From Roseibium sediminis (GTDB taxonomy: Bacteria; Pseudomonadota; Alphaproteobacteria; Rhizobiales; Stappiaceae), in contig NZ_VXDB01000004.1 in NCBI RefSeq assembly GCF_008711325.1, positions 186,001-250,000 on the forward strand: a stretch of 64,000 bases of DNA, in the 5' to 3' direction. Position 1 is the stretch's first letter. Each line of letters opens with the position of its first letter. A program made the translations under genes and the position numbers. This document shows, piece after piece, positions 1-9,400 of this stretch. A model generated the notes under the pieces. It did not search any database. It had not been told where the DNA came from and was given only the letters and a program-made list of their open reading frames with translations.

Positions 1-2
1 AT

Positions 3-365
3 CGGGAACTGGAGGCGTATTCTGTAGCCGCGTCCAAGCAGGCGTGTCCAAAACCGGTTGCCCGTGCGTTGTGGCAGTTTTCCGAGGTGGAAGGCCATCT
101 TGACGAGTTGATCCTGCGCTGCTGTATCGAGGAAAACGGCAGGTGGGTGCTCTATCAGGAAGGGACGCTCGCCCGAATAAGGCCGCTGCCCGAGCTCCTG
201 AAAAGCGCAGAACTCCAGGACGGTGGCGCCATGTTGTGCGGCACTCTTGGTGCCATTGGCGGAGTTAGGCCGGCGACCAGCTATCTCATGGAACTGGTTG
301 ACGAAAAGCTGGGCCGCGCGCTTGAACTGTCCTACTCGGTGAAAACACTGCCGATTGTAGAGTAG
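3..365 (+). CDS. DUF2848 family protein, C-terminal part (5' end outside window)
   Basis: The reading frame is open from the first bases, so this is the last 120 residues of a longer gene. The C-terminus carries the block expected of DUF2848 proteins: YQEGTLA followed by a PLPEL segment, then AMLCGTLGAIGG and the closing LSYSVKTLPIVE. DUF2848 is related to the fumarylacetoacetase fold, but no biochemical role is established for the family. It converges on the toxin gene with a 4-nt gap and no obvious terminator. Family assignment is fairly secure; function is unknown. Confidence 0.8.
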   Translation, partial: RELEAYSVAASKQACPKPVARALWQFSEVEGHLDELILRCCIEENGRWVLYQEGTLARIRPLPELLKSAELQDGGAMLCGTLGAIGGVRPATSYLMELVDEKLGRALELSYSVKTLPIVE

Positions 366-369
366 GTGA

Positions 370-957
370 TCAGTAAACCAGATCCTGAACATAGACGGTC
401 CTGATCCAGTCCGGCAGGAGAGGGAGTGCGGACACGAGCCGGCCCTTCGCAAAGACAAGGCACTGGCTGGGTGGCTGGTTCAGGTTCGAATTGTCAAACA
501 CCATGCCACGATCTGCCTGCAGAACTGCTTCGCGGATGAGGGATGCACTTCGCGTATAGCGCGCCCGAATCTTTTCCTCCGGAACCGTATGACCACCTTC
601 ATCGACACGCGCCGACACACGGGCGACGGATAAGTCCGGCGAGTTCACGCTGACATGCATGACTATGACGGTATATCCAGATTGTCGTGCCGCACTGATC
701 AGGTCCAGTTTTGAAGGATGCGAGAAGACAGTTTCGGTCACGAAGTCGCGGTGTTGAGCGATGAACTCCGCGCGGCGGCTTTCCGCGATGCGCGCAGCTT
801 CATAAGAGGCGGCCGGGGCTGGGTCCTTCAACTCATCCCGCTGAATGATGTCTGCATTGATAAACGGACCCGCGAAGCAGGGGGCGACGCGGGTCTGGTA
901 AAGGGTCGTCTTGCCGGATCCGTTCGGACCGGCGAGCAGGATCATGGTTGGGCTCAT
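370..957 (-). CDS. Zeta-type toxin, P-loop kinase
   Basis: This 195-residue protein opens with a Walker A motif (GPNGSGKTT, residues 10-18) and then INADIIQRDEL, the arrangement of zeta toxins and related chromosomal kinases. A later block, ARVDEGGHTVPEEKIRARY, matches the family's arginine-containing substrate/ATP region. Zeta toxins phosphorylate UDP-N-acetylglucosamine and block cell-wall synthesis; whether this chromosomal form does so is inferred. Its ATG overlaps the antitoxin stop as ATGA (954-957), so the two are translationally coupled. There is no epsilon-type antitoxin; the upstream partner is ParD-like. Confidence 0.85.
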   Translation of the reverse strand: MSPTMILLAGPNGSGKTTLYQTRVAPCFAGPFINADIIQRDELKDPAPAASYEAARIAESRRAEFIAQHRDFVTETVFSHPSKLDLISAARQSGYTVIVMHVSVNSPDLSVARVSARVDEGGHTVPEEKIRARYTRSASLIREAVLQADRGMVFDNSNLNQPPSQCLVFAKGRLVSALPLLPDWIRTVYVQDLVY

Positions 958-1310
958 GCCTTGGACGGGGCGTCCGCGCGAACCAGATTGCCGGACGCAT
1001 CAAGCCCGACGCCAAGACCAAGTTGGCGGCGGTTCTTGAAAAAGGCTTCTTCTTCCGGACCCGGCTGTGCCATCTTTGCGGTAAAGCTGTCGAGCCAGAC
1101 ATCCTTTTCCTCGTCGGTCAGCGCGGTGGTTTCCATTTCGCCTGACAAGACGGAGGTAATCCGGGATTGATCGAAATTCCCGGACTTTTCAATGGCGCGT
1201 CCTATGCGCAGCCAATGGGTGATCTGCCCGGCCACAGACCGGCTCTGCAGTTCACTCTCGCGCCGAACAAGCGCCATCACATCATCACTCAGCTTCACGG
1301 ATTGAGCCAT
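954..1310 (-). CDS. ParD-like antitoxin of the zeta toxin
   Basis: The start at 1310 is chosen because GGAGG lies 7 nt upstream; the in-frame extension further upstream runs through the promoter. The 118-residue product begins MAQSVKLSDDVMALVRRE, a ribbon-helix-helix-like N-terminus of the TA_ParD-like antitoxin family, and continues with SRSVAGQITHWLRIGRAIEKS. The acidic C-terminal half (about residues 55-118) is the probable toxin-binding part. It precedes the kinase toxin with an ATGA overlap. By analogy with other type II antitoxins it should bind its own promoter, where a near-perfect 21-bp palindrome is present. Confidence 0.82.
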   Translation of the reverse strand: MAQSVKLSDDVMALVRRESELQSRSVAGQITHWLRIGRAIEKSGNFDQSRITSVLSGEMETTALTDEEKDVWLDSFTAKMAQPGPEEEAFFKNRRQLGLGVGLDASGNLVRADAPSKA

Positions 1311-1332
1311 GTCACGACCTCCATTTGCATGA

Positions 1333-1361
1333 AAGGTAGCAATTTGCCACCTTCTTGTCAA
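1333..1361 (-). promoter_or_regulatory. Toxin-antitoxin promoter with embedded operator palindrome
   Basis: On the minus strand TTGACA (1361-1356) is followed after 17 nt by TACCTT (1338-1333), a sigma-70-type promoter. A palindrome with 10-bp arms (AAGGTAGCAA at 1333-1342, TTGCCACCTT at 1344-1353, one mismatch) covers the -10 box and most of the spacer. This is the classic place for antitoxin autorepression. The antitoxin ATG is 23 nt downstream. Confidence 0.75.
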
Positions 1362-1399
1362 TTTCCCTGAGTGGTCAGCCGAGAGAGCTTCCTGACAGC

Positions 1400-1434
1400 A
1401 AAAAGAACCCGCCAATCTGGGGAGACTGGCGGGG
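1400..1434 (-). terminator. Rho-independent terminator after algD
   Basis: On the minus strand CCCGCCA pairs with TGGCGGG, the stem is extended by three further pairs around a GGGG/CCCC loop, and TTCTTTTT follows. It lies about 130 nt past the algD stop and just before the toxin-antitoxin promoter, separating the two units. A second small hairpin (CAACCC/GGGTTG, about 1455-1471) lies between. Confidence 0.75.
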
Positions 1435-1562
1435 TGAGGTTATCGGTTGCGGGCAACCCATGAACGGGTTGTTGGAATAGTAGCAATGGATATGACCAGT
1501 GACCGGTTGGGGGAGCTGCCGTTATCTGTCAGAGGTGAGCCATCAGATGCGGCAGCCCGGGG

Positions 1563-2972
1563 TCACCAGGCTATACCTGTGTAGTCTGCTGATGATGGGG
1601 CCTCCTTTGTTATGCGGACGAGGTCAAGGACAGTTGCCTTTTCCTTCTTGGATTTCAGGTAGTCTTCAATTCCCGGAATCTTCTGGGAAATGACGATCAC
1701 GTCAGCGTCTTCGATTGCAGAGGCCGGTGTCTTTTTGAGCATTTCGGGCAACGTATCGACGACGTCCTTTAGGTGTGGGGCTGCGTACTGCATGTAGTTG
1801 AATTGCATGGCGATGCGCGGGCTCGGTTCGATGGCCGGGTCATAGGCGCTGATTTCAAGTCCCTCCTTCTTGAGCGCGGAGATGACTTCCAGGATGGGGC
1901 TTTCGCGCAGATCATCTGTGCCGGGCTTGAAGGCGATGCCGATGACAGACACCTTCTTTGCTCCGGACTTGCGGACCAGTTCGATCGCGTTTTCGATCTG
2001 TTCGTTGTTCGATGGGATCAGTGCATTGATCATTGGGACATCGACCCCCAGCTCTTCGGCCAGATGGTTGACGGCGCGAACTTCCTTCGGAAGGCAGGAG
2101 CCCCCGAAAGCAAAGCCCGGCTTCAGGTAGTAGGGTGACAGGTTCAGCTTCGTGTCCTTGACGAAGATGTCCATCACGGCGTGGCTGTCGATGTTCATCG
2201 GCTTGCACAGGCGGCCCACTTCATTTGCAAAACACACCTTGGTGGCGTGCCACACGTTGTCGACGTACTTCACCAGTTCGGCGACTTCGATCTCGGTTAC
2301 GATCGGATTTTCGTCGACCGGGGCATAGATCTTGGACAGGACACGGGCAGAGCGTTCGTCGGTAACGCCGATTACGGTTTTCGGGGGTGCATGGAAGTCG
2401 GCAACAGCGGTGCCTTCACGCAGGAATTCCGGGTTGAAGCAGATGCCGAAATCCACGCCAGCAATCTTGCCGGAGGCCTTTTCGATTTCCGGCTTCATGA
2501 TGCCGAGAGTTGTTCCGGGAGGAACCGAGCAGCGCAGGACCACGACGTGGAAATCATCCTTTACTGCCAGAGCTTCGCCGATTGCCTGACCAACAGCACG
2601 GATGGCACGCGTATCGCATCCACCATCTTCGCTTGTCGGGGTTCCGACGGACACAAAGGTCACATCTGTATGTTCGACTGCGCGCTTGATGTTGGTTGTT
2701 GCGGTCAGGAGGCCCATGGCAACGCCACTGGTCAAGAGCTCGCCAAGGCGATCTTCGACAATCGGGCTCTCGCCAAATGCAATGCTGTCGACCTTGTCCT
2801 GATCAATGTCTGCGCCAACAACACGGTGACCGAGAGAGCTGAGGCAAGCGAGGGAAACCGCACCAACATAGCCAAGACCAATCACGCTGATCGCAACCTT
2901 GGTATCAAGCAGTTTGAGCGTGAGAAGGTCGATCTCACGAGCAAATTCCAGATTTCCTACAAACTTGTTCAT
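1563..2972 (-). CDS. algD: GDP-mannose 6-dehydrogenase
   Basis: This 469-residue member of the UDP-glucose/GDP-mannose dehydrogenase family has the NAD-binding GLGYVG at residues 32-37, the FNPEFLREGTAVADFHAPPK block typical of AlgD, and the catalytic cysteine in FAFGGSCLPKE (Cys293). AlgD makes GDP-mannuronate, the committed alginate precursor, in the cytoplasm. The N-terminus is about 25 residues longer than in Pseudomonas AlgD; GGAGAG 7 nt upstream supports the chosen ATG. It is monocistronic, divergent from the HAD-Nudix pair, and has a sigma-54-like element upstream. A UDP-glucose dehydrogenase role is less likely, given the alginate genes nearby. Confidence 0.9.
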   Translation of the reverse strand: MNKFVGNLEFAREIDLLTLKLLDTKVAISVIGLGYVGAVSLACLSSLGHRVVGADIDQDKVDSIAFGESPIVEDRLGELLTSGVAMGLLTATTNIKRAVEHTDVTFVSVGTPTSEDGGCDTRAIRAVGQAIGEALAVKDDFHVVVLRCSVPPGTTLGIMKPEIEKASGKIAGVDFGICFNPEFLREGTAVADFHAPPKTVIGVTDERSARVLSKIYAPVDENPIVTEIEVAELVKYVDNVWHATKVCFANEVGRLCKPMNIDSHAVMDIFVKDTKLNLSPYYLKPGFAFGGSCLPKEVRAVNHLAEELGVDVPMINALIPSNNEQIENAIELVRKSGAKKVSVIGIAFKPGTDDLRESPILEVISALKKEGLEISAYDPAIEPSPRIAMQFNYMQYAAPHLKDVVDTLPEMLKKTPASAIEDADVIVISQKIPGIEDYLKSKKEKATVLDLVRITKEAPSSADYTGIAW

Positions 2973-3008
2973 CGGATCTCTCCCGTATGAGGCTTTTGGC
3001 AGGAGAGA

Positions 3009-3024
3009 AACAAGGACCGTGCCA
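3009..3024 (-). promoter_or_regulatory. Sigma-54-like promoter of algD
   Basis: The minus strand reads TGGCACGGTCCTTGTT. The -24 half is perfect (TGGCACG) and the spacing between GG and the -12 dinucleotide is the required 10 nt, but the -12 box is GT rather than GC. Start of transcription would fall near 3000, giving a leader of about 28 nt before the algD ATG. An upstream dyad at 3125-3140 lies about 100 bp behind it. Confidence 0.5.
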
Positions 3025-3124
3025 CATTCGTAGGAAGTGGGAAAAATATAGAAGTAACAGTTAGTTGGGGTGTTATTGAATTTTGGTGGGTGCTCTCATT
3101 GGTATCAGCTTTTCCAGTGCTGCA

Positions 3125-3140
3125 ATTGCAGAATGGCAAT
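3125..3140. promoter_or_regulatory. Perfect TTTGC-N6-GCAAA-type dyad (candidate activator site, algD side)
   Basis: ATTGC-AGAATG-GCAAT is a perfect 5-6-5 dyad. It is overlapped by a second palindrome, CTGCAATTGCAG (3120-3131). The same core, TTGCAGAATGGCA, recurs upstream of the RTX gene at 21814-21829. Position and architecture fit an enhancer site for an NtrC-family activator. Confidence 0.5.
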
Positions 3141-3315
3141 ATCTTCCCGAAAATGAAAACAACATCGGACCGATGAGAAACTCTGCCAGAGGCTGCAGCA
3201 TCCGTTTCCTGCCGCCACTTCTTGTGGCTGGTCGCTGAGAGGGGGAACGTGCGCAGCCGATAACCGGTATGAGCCCGTATATATAAAGTCAGCAGCAGGC
3301 AGGAATTGGCCTGGT

Positions 3316-3361
3316 TTTGCGGGAAAGCATCTTGCCCATTCCAACTTTGCGAATTTGGATA
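3316..3361. promoter_or_regulatory. Two TTTGC-N6-GSAAA half-conserved dyads (candidate activator sites, HAD gene side)
   Basis: TTTGC-GGGAAA-GCATC at 3316-3331 and TTTGC-GAATTT-GGATA at 3346-3361 are spaced 30 bp start to start. They lie about 120-160 bp upstream of the sigma-54 element at 3478-3493. Left arms are perfect and right arms match at three of five positions. Confidence 0.4.
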
Positions 3362-3477
3362 GCGGTTTTCCCTTTTCGCAAAGGCTGAGCAGCTTACTCG
3401 TATGCCAGATTCTGTGGAGAATGCCACAAGTATCTGAAATATAAATAGTATTTAAGAATTGGCATCTGGTCTCCATT

Positions 3478-3493
3478 TGGCAAAGACATTGCA
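3478..3493 (+). promoter_or_regulatory. Sigma-54-like promoter of the HAD-Nudix operon
   Basis: TGGCAAAGACATTGCA has TGGCA at -24, TTGCA at -12 and exactly 10 nt between GG and GC. Transcription would start near 3504, about 30 nt before the ATG at 3534. This is one of the two best sigma-54 matches in the window. Confidence 0.65.
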
Positions 3494-3533
3494 CGTAAGG
3501 GAACAAACATCGCCCTGCGAAGGAGATACCGAA

Positions 3534-4376
3534 ATGTTCCCGCAAGCCGTTTTCGCACCTGTTGGTCAGGTTTCCGGTCCGTTCGTTACCGATGGGGTCA
3601 ACCCTCAAACCGAGGTCTTCCTGTTTGACCTGGATGCACTTGTTGGCAAAACGCGTGGCCCGATTGATGAGCCGCTGGCATCTATCCTCTCCGAGTTCGC
3701 GATGGAGAATATTTGTTATCTCCTGACGAGCAGCAATTATGGTGAGGTCATGAAGCGACTGAGCCCGGAGCTGCGCGAGAGCTTCCAAGGTATCTTTGCC
3801 GCGTCAGGAACGGAGCTGTGGCAGAACAACTCGATACAGGTCGTGCACAAACATGCCTTTTCCGCGGAGCTCTATGACTATCTGGTGAAGGATTTCCAGT
3901 CGGGCAATCACCCGGATAACCTGCAGCTGCAGTTGTCCTGTGGGGTCGCTACACTGAGAGTATCACTGGAGCTGCGCGTCTTTTCTGAACGCTCAAGCAT
4001 TCCCGACGCCTTGTTGAGGCGTGAGCAGCTTGAGCTGGCGCGCATGATGTTTGGCGTACGCGACCTGTTTCCGGAGTACCGGGTCTTCAAGGATACCGAA
4101 CACAGCGTCCTGATCACACCTGCCAGTTTCTCGACATCCCTGGTCTACGATCACCTTCAATCCAAGCACTCGTCCATGCGGCTTGTGTCATACATGTCTC
4201 GTCAAACGTCCAACAGTTACGGCGAGAACCTGCGCAAGGCGATGGGCGAGGATGACATCTTCAACGCGGCATCTGCGCCGAACGAGGTCCTGCAGCTTCT
4301 GAGCTACGAGAAGGGGCGATTGGCCGGTGAATACCAGAGCATTGTCTTCCTCAATGAATACCTTCGGAGGGTATGA
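3534..4376 (+). CDS. Divergent HAD-superfamily protein, phosphomannomutase-like
   Basis: The start is set at 3534 by AAGGAG 9 nt upstream; product 280 residues. The N-terminus has VFLFDLDALVG with Asp32 and Asp34 in the places of the HAD nucleophile and acid/base, but the usual DGT continuation is DAL. The order of later blocks (LLTSSNYGEVMKRL, an inserted cap around residues 105-200, then MGEDDIFNAASAPNEV) resembles eukaryotic-type phosphomannomutases, with a poorly preserved motif IV. Phosphomannomutase feeds GDP-mannose synthesis, so the position opposite algD is suggestive. The degenerate motifs mean it may be a phosphatase or a non-catalytic regulator. It is coupled to the Nudix gene by ATGA. 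Confidence 0.7.
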   Translation: MFPQAVFAPVGQVSGPFVTDGVNPQTEVFLFDLDALVGKTRGPIDEPLASILSEFAMENICYLLTSSNYGEVMKRLSPELRESFQGIFAASGTELWQNNSIQVVHKHAFSAELYDYLVKDFQSGNHPDNLQLQLSCGVATLRVSLELRVFSERSSIPDALLRREQLELARMMFGVRDLFPEYRVFKDTEHSVLITPASFSTSLVYDHLQSKHSSMRLVSYMSRQTSNSYGENLRKAMGEDDIFNAASAPNEVLQLLSYEKGRLAGEYQSIVFLNEYLRRV

Positions 4377-4951
4377 CAATGGATGCGCCGCTTCAGGAAC
4401 GATTGACCGATGACTGGCTTCTTTTGGAAAACGAAAAAGTCTTTGAAATCAAGAACCGCGTCCGAGTCAACCGGCACAAGGTCTGGCTCCCCGACAACAG
4501 GGTGATCGATGATTATTACCATATCGATCTGCCGTCCTTCGTCACGATCTATGCCGTCAACGAGCAGGGCGAAGTGCTGTTGCTCGAACAGTACAAGCAC
4601 GGCGTTGGAGAAGTGTGCCTGACCTTGCCAGGCGGTCAAATTGATCCCGGAGAAGAACCGGAGTTTGCAGCGCGCCGGGAATTGCTTGAGGAAACCGGTT
4701 ACGGCGGAGGGCGGTGGCTTTCCGGTCCCTCACTGGTTCTTCACGGCAATCAGCGCATATCCGTGGCTCACACCTTCGTGGCGTGTCATGTCATCAAGCT
4801 GAACGAGGCCAATTCCGGCGATCTGGAACAGGCGTCATTGGTCACCAGACCGCGCAGCGAGCTCTGGAAGACAATCATGGACGGTCAGCTTCCGATCACG
4901 ACCCATGTGGCTGTTGCCGGAATTGCGGAAACCTTGCTGGCTGGTCTCTAG
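4373..4951 (+). CDS. Nudix hydrolase, sugar-nucleotide type
   Basis: This 192-residue protein carries a complete Nudix box (GQIDPGEEPEFAARRELLEE then TGY, about residues 87-110), with REXXEE metal-binding glutamates. The N-terminal beta-rich half is like ADP-sugar pyrophosphatases and GDP-mannose hydrolases (NudF/NudK group). It overlaps the HAD gene by 4 nt and so is in the same operon and under the same sigma-54-like promoter. In this setting hydrolysis of GDP-mannose or another sugar nucleotide is plausible, but the sequence does not fix the substrate. Confidence 0.85.
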   Translation: MTMDAPLQERLTDDWLLLENEKVFEIKNRVRVNRHKVWLPDNRVIDDYYHIDLPSFVTIYAVNEQGEVLLLEQYKHGVGEVCLTLPGGQIDPGEEPEFAARRELLEETGYGGGRWLSGPSLVLHGNQRISVAHTFVACHVIKLNEANSGDLEQASLVTRPRSELWKTIMDGQLPITTHVAVAGIAETLLAGL

Positions 4952-4982
4952 ATCAGCCTCGGGATCGACGTAAAATCCGCAA

Positions 4983-6464
4983 TCAGCCAAAATCGGCACG
5001 ACTGTTCGACGGTTCCAGCTCGTCGGCGGGCTGGTCCTCGTCCTTTTCCGCCCACATTTCCTTCTTGCGATAGAGGGTAGAAGGACTGACCTGCAGAACT
5101 CTTGCGGTCTTGGGAAGGCTGCCGCCGCAAAAATCGATCGTCGCCTCGATGATCTGACGTTCAAGCACCTCAAACGGTTGACCAAGTTCAAGGGTCAACT
5201 CAGGCCACGCACCGGCCGAAGCATCGGCAACAGATTGCCTCGAATACCGGCTGGCAGGATTGTTGAAGGGCATGGGGCTACCGCCATGTCCGGGTGCTTG
5301 AGGCTTTGCGGACAGTCCCGACAACATCTCGGCGGAAACAATCGGCCCTTCGTTCAAAACAACCAGATTGCGGATCGTATTCTGCATTTCTCGAACATTT
5401 CCCGGCCAAGGATGTGCCATCAACGCATCCTCCGCTTCTACCGAGAAGCCTTCGAAGCCTTTTTCTTCCTCTTTGGAGAATTGTTCGAGAAAATGCCGTG
5501 CGAGTTCCAGAATATCTCCACCCCGCGAGCGCAAGGGGGGAAGGGCAATCGGAAGAACGTGCAGCCGGTAATAAAGGTCTTCGCGCAGACGTCCCTGTTC
5601 CACTTCCGTCAGCGGATCGCGGTTGGTTGCGCAAACAATCCTGACATCGACCTTCTTGAGACTGTCACTGCCCACCTTCTGAACCGTACCGCTTTGCAGG
5701 AACCGCAGTAGTTTGGCCTGCAGACCCAGCTCCAGTTCACAGATTTCGTCAAGAAACAGGGTGCCGCCGTCAGCTTTCACCGCAGCGCCATCGCGATCAG
5801 ATGTTGCGCCGGTAAAGGCGCCTTTCAAATGGCCAAAGATTTCCGATTCAATCAGGTCCTTCGGGATGGCTGCGCAGTTCAGCGGCACAAAGGGACCGTT
5901 TGACCGTGGACTGGAGCGATGAATGGCGTCGGCACAGACTTCCTTGCCCGTTCCGCTTTCTCCCGTGATGAACACGGACGCATTCGACCGCGCCACACTT
6001 TCGATCATCTTGTAGACCGCTGTCATGGGCAGGGAGGAGCCGACAAAACCGCCATGGGCTGCGCTTGTCTTCGGTTTGCGCACATCGGCCGCAACCTCGG
6101 TCAAGACTTCCCGTTCGAGCGCATTGCGTGTTGTCGTAATGAGCCGCTCTTCGGAGACCGGCTTGACGAGGAAGTCATAGGCCCCGGCTTGCATGGCCTC
6201 GACAGCTGTCTTGATGGAACCGGAACTCGTCACGACCACCACGGTTACGGGAAGTTCTTCCGTGCGAATGGCGGAAAGGACATCCATGCCGTTCATGTCC
6301 GGCAGCTGAAGATCGAGCAGGACAACGCTGATATTTCCCTTACGGATGGACGCCAGCGCCTGATCCCCCGTTTCAACGTGGATCGTATCTATGCCGACAC
6401 GCGAAAGCTGGTGGCTATAGACCGTTGCAATCGACAAGGTATCTTCAACTAGCAGGACTTTCAA
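4983..6464 (-). CDS. NtrC-family sigma-54-dependent response regulator (AlgB-like position)
   Basis: The 493-residue protein has a receiver domain (residues 1-115, phospho-acceptor Asp51), a sigma-54 AAA+ domain with Walker A GESGTGKE (168-175), the sigma-54 contact loop GAFTGA (215-220) and Walker B LFLDE (about 240), and a Fis-type helix-turn-helix near residues 440-475. It is therefore a competent sigma-54 activator. The gene follows the hybrid kinase after 31 nt and probably shares its transcript. In Pseudomonas the NtrC-type AlgB controls alginate; this protein plausibly activates the sigma-54-like promoters in the island. Orthology with AlgB itself is not claimed. Confidence 0.92.
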   Translation of the reverse strand: MKVLLVEDTLSIATVYSHQLSRVGIDTIHVETGDQALASIRKGNISVVLLDLQLPDMNGMDVLSAIRTEELPVTVVVVTSSGSIKTAVEAMQAGAYDFLVKPVSEERLITTTRNALEREVLTEVAADVRKPKTSAAHGGFVGSSLPMTAVYKMIESVARSNASVFITGESGTGKEVCADAIHRSSPRSNGPFVPLNCAAIPKDLIESEIFGHLKGAFTGATSDRDGAAVKADGGTLFLDEICELELGLQAKLLRFLQSGTVQKVGSDSLKKVDVRIVCATNRDPLTEVEQGRLREDLYYRLHVLPIALPPLRSRGGDILELARHFLEQFSKEEEKGFEGFSVEAEDALMAHPWPGNVREMQNTIRNLVVLNEGPIVSAEMLSGLSAKPQAPGHGGSPMPFNNPASRYSRQSVADASAGAWPELTLELGQPFEVLERQIIEATIDFCGGSLPKTARVLQVSPSTLYRKKEMWAEKDEDQPADELEPSNSRADFG

Positions 6465-6495
6465 AATAACTCCTTCCGCTCCGCGAGCCGGATAG

Positions 6496-9400
6496 TTACG
6501 CGTCGAACTCTACCGGGATGGCCATTTCTTCTGCCAAGAGTTTCACATGCTCTAAAGTATGGTCACAAACTTCCAACAGTTCGGGAATTTTGTCCATTGC
6601 AGACCGGCTCTTGTTGTTGCGAGCCCGTGTGTTGATCGTTCCGGCGATGTTTGTCATCTCTGTTGCTCCAAAGGTCGCCGCCATGCTCTTGAGGGAGTGG
6701 GTTACCCGCTCAAGCTGTTCAAGATCGTCATGCTCTTGTGCTTGCTGAATGGCTTCCTGCCGCTTCTGTGTATCGTCGACAAACTGCTGAAGGAGCTTTT
6801 GTTTCAGCTCCGGGGGCATGGTCTCGAGAATTTCCCGCGCAGCGGAAAGTGGCGCACTCGAGGCCTGTGTCTGTGCAGGCTCGCCCTGCTTGGCATCAGG
6901 ATGAATATTGCGAGAAATGCAGGCGAGCAGCTGGTCTTTTTCCACCGGCTTTGACAGGAAATCCGACATTCCCGCAGCCAGAAAACGTTCCCGGTCGCCG
7001 CGAAGCGAATAGGCAGTCAATGCGATAATCGGCGTGTCTTGGTTGCGGTCTCCGGTACGGATGCGGCGGGTGGCTTCCAGACCATCCATTTCCGGCATGG
7101 AGATATCCATGAGGATGCAATCATAGTCTCGTCTCTGCGCGGCCTGTAGCGCCTCACGGCCGTTATTGGCGATGTCGAAATCATAGCCAACAGCTTCCAG
7201 TGTGTGCCCAACGACAATCTGGTTGGTGGCATTGTCTTCCGCGACCAGAATCGTCAGATTTTCAGCGATCTGGACCGGTTTGCTGGACTTTTCCGGTGTT
7301 GGCAGTGGGGTTTGGTCTTCTGCCAGCTTGATCGGGACCTTGAAATGGAAGGTGGTACCAACGCCCACTTCGCTTTCCAGCGTGATAGACCCTCCCATCA
7401 GCTTGGCAATCTGGTTGCTGATCGCCAGACCAAGCCCCGTGCCGCCTTGCTTCTTGGTGTAGCTGGCGTCGACGGTCATGAACTCGCCGAACAGTATTTC
7501 ATGCTTGTCTGGAGGAACACCGATACCCGTGTCCTGAACGCTGAAGCAGAAGCTCGGCTTTGCCGAATCTGGATCTTCGATCGTCACCTTTATGTCCACG
7601 AAACCAGTCTCTGTGAACTTGATGGCATTCGAGACCAGATTCAGGATGATCTGGCGGACCTTTCCCGCATCCCCCACAAGGTTTTGCGGAAGGTTTGCAT
7701 CGTAGTCCAGGGTGAGCTTCAGGCCTTTTTCATCGGCAATTGGCAAGAATAGGTCATAGACGCTCTTCACGAAGCTCTGAAGGCGGAACGGTGTCTCGTC
7801 CAGATCCATTCTGCCAGCTTCGAGCTTGGAGAAGTCCAGAATGTCGTTGATCAGTTCCAGAAGTGAGCGCCCGGACTCCCTTGCCGTTTGCACATAACCT
7901 GACTGGGTTTCATCAAGTTCGGTGTCCTTCAGAAGGCTGAGAATACCAAGAACACCGTTCATCGGTGTGCGGATTTCGTGGCTCATCATGGCAAGGAACT
8001 TGGCCTTGGCCTCATTGGCCGCTTCAGCCTTTTCCTTGGCCTCGCGAAGTGCGGCATCGGCCGCCTTGCGCACTGTGATGTCGCGGACGTAACCGAGGAA
8101 GAGAGGGCCGTCTTCCCCCATCGTATGGCGAATAGCCAGTTCAACGTCGATGGCGTGTCCCTTGCGATGCAAGCCCTCGATTTCAAAGCGTTTGCCAAGA
8201 ACCGGTCCTGTACCGGTTACAAGGAACCGCGCCAGTCCTTCATCGTGGGCGGACCGGTACTTCTCCGGGATAATGAAGTCGGACATCTTCTGCCCGATGA
8301 TCTCGTCCGCACTCCAGCCGAAGACCTCTTCTGCAGCGGGACTGAAATCCATAACAACCCCGTTGCCGTCCATGACGATGATGCCGTCGAATGACGCCGA
8401 TACGACATTTCGCATCAGGCTTTGGCTGCCCAACAAGGCTTGTTCGCGCCGTTTGAGCTCGGTCACATCCACTCTGAAGCCAACCAGACCGCCTTCACGG
8501 GTTCGGGACTCGATGACCCGGATCCAGCGACCGTTTCTGAGTTGCTGTTCGTGGGGCGTTCCGGGGGTGTGATGCTGCGCAATTCTGTTGGCCACCCATT
8601 CGTCGACAGTCAGGTCGCCCGTATCGTATTGGCCACGCTCGGCACCGCCGCGGATGATGTCCTCAAACCGGGTGCCGGGTACGATGAGGTCGGCACTCAG
8701 CAGATAAGTTTCAATGTATTTGCTGTTGCAAACCACCAGCCTGTCATCAGCGTCATAGAGCACGAACCCGTCTGGAAGAGACTCAATCGCGTCTATCAGA
8801 CGGGTTTCCGCCTGCTTCAGCTTTAACGCCGCTTTCTTCTGTTCCGTCAGGTCGCGAAGAACCAGCGTGAGAGCATCTGTGTCTTCCGAGTTGATCAGGG
8901 AAAGCGAGATTTCTACCGGATATTCAAGACCATCCAGCTTGCGGGCGAAGGTTTCCATCCGATAGCTGCCATTCTGGGTAAGGGCTATCGGCGTATCGGC
9001 GTTGATCGGCCAATTCAGCTTGTCGGCTTCTGGAAGAAATTGTGAAATCGGCCGAGCATCAAGCTGGTCAGAGTCCTTGGCGCCAAACATCTTTCTGCTG
9101 GCCGGATTCGAGCTCAAGATGGTGCCGTCTTTTGAAACTGTCAGGACACCATCGAGCATCGTGGCAAGGATCGTGTTTACTCGAGCTTCCCCTTTTTCAG
9201 CCCGGCGCGTCGCCTTGCTGAGAGCCTCGTTTTTCTCCCGTTCTTCCTCGATCATCCGCGCCAGGCGGCCGGTTACGCGCGTTCGCTGTACCGACAGGGA
9301 GAATGTAAGGACGAGGGCCGCTATGAAGGCCAGGATCAGCACGTAAACCAGGTTGGAAATGCTTCCGTATCCGGATCCGTAATGGACGGATGTGGGGATG

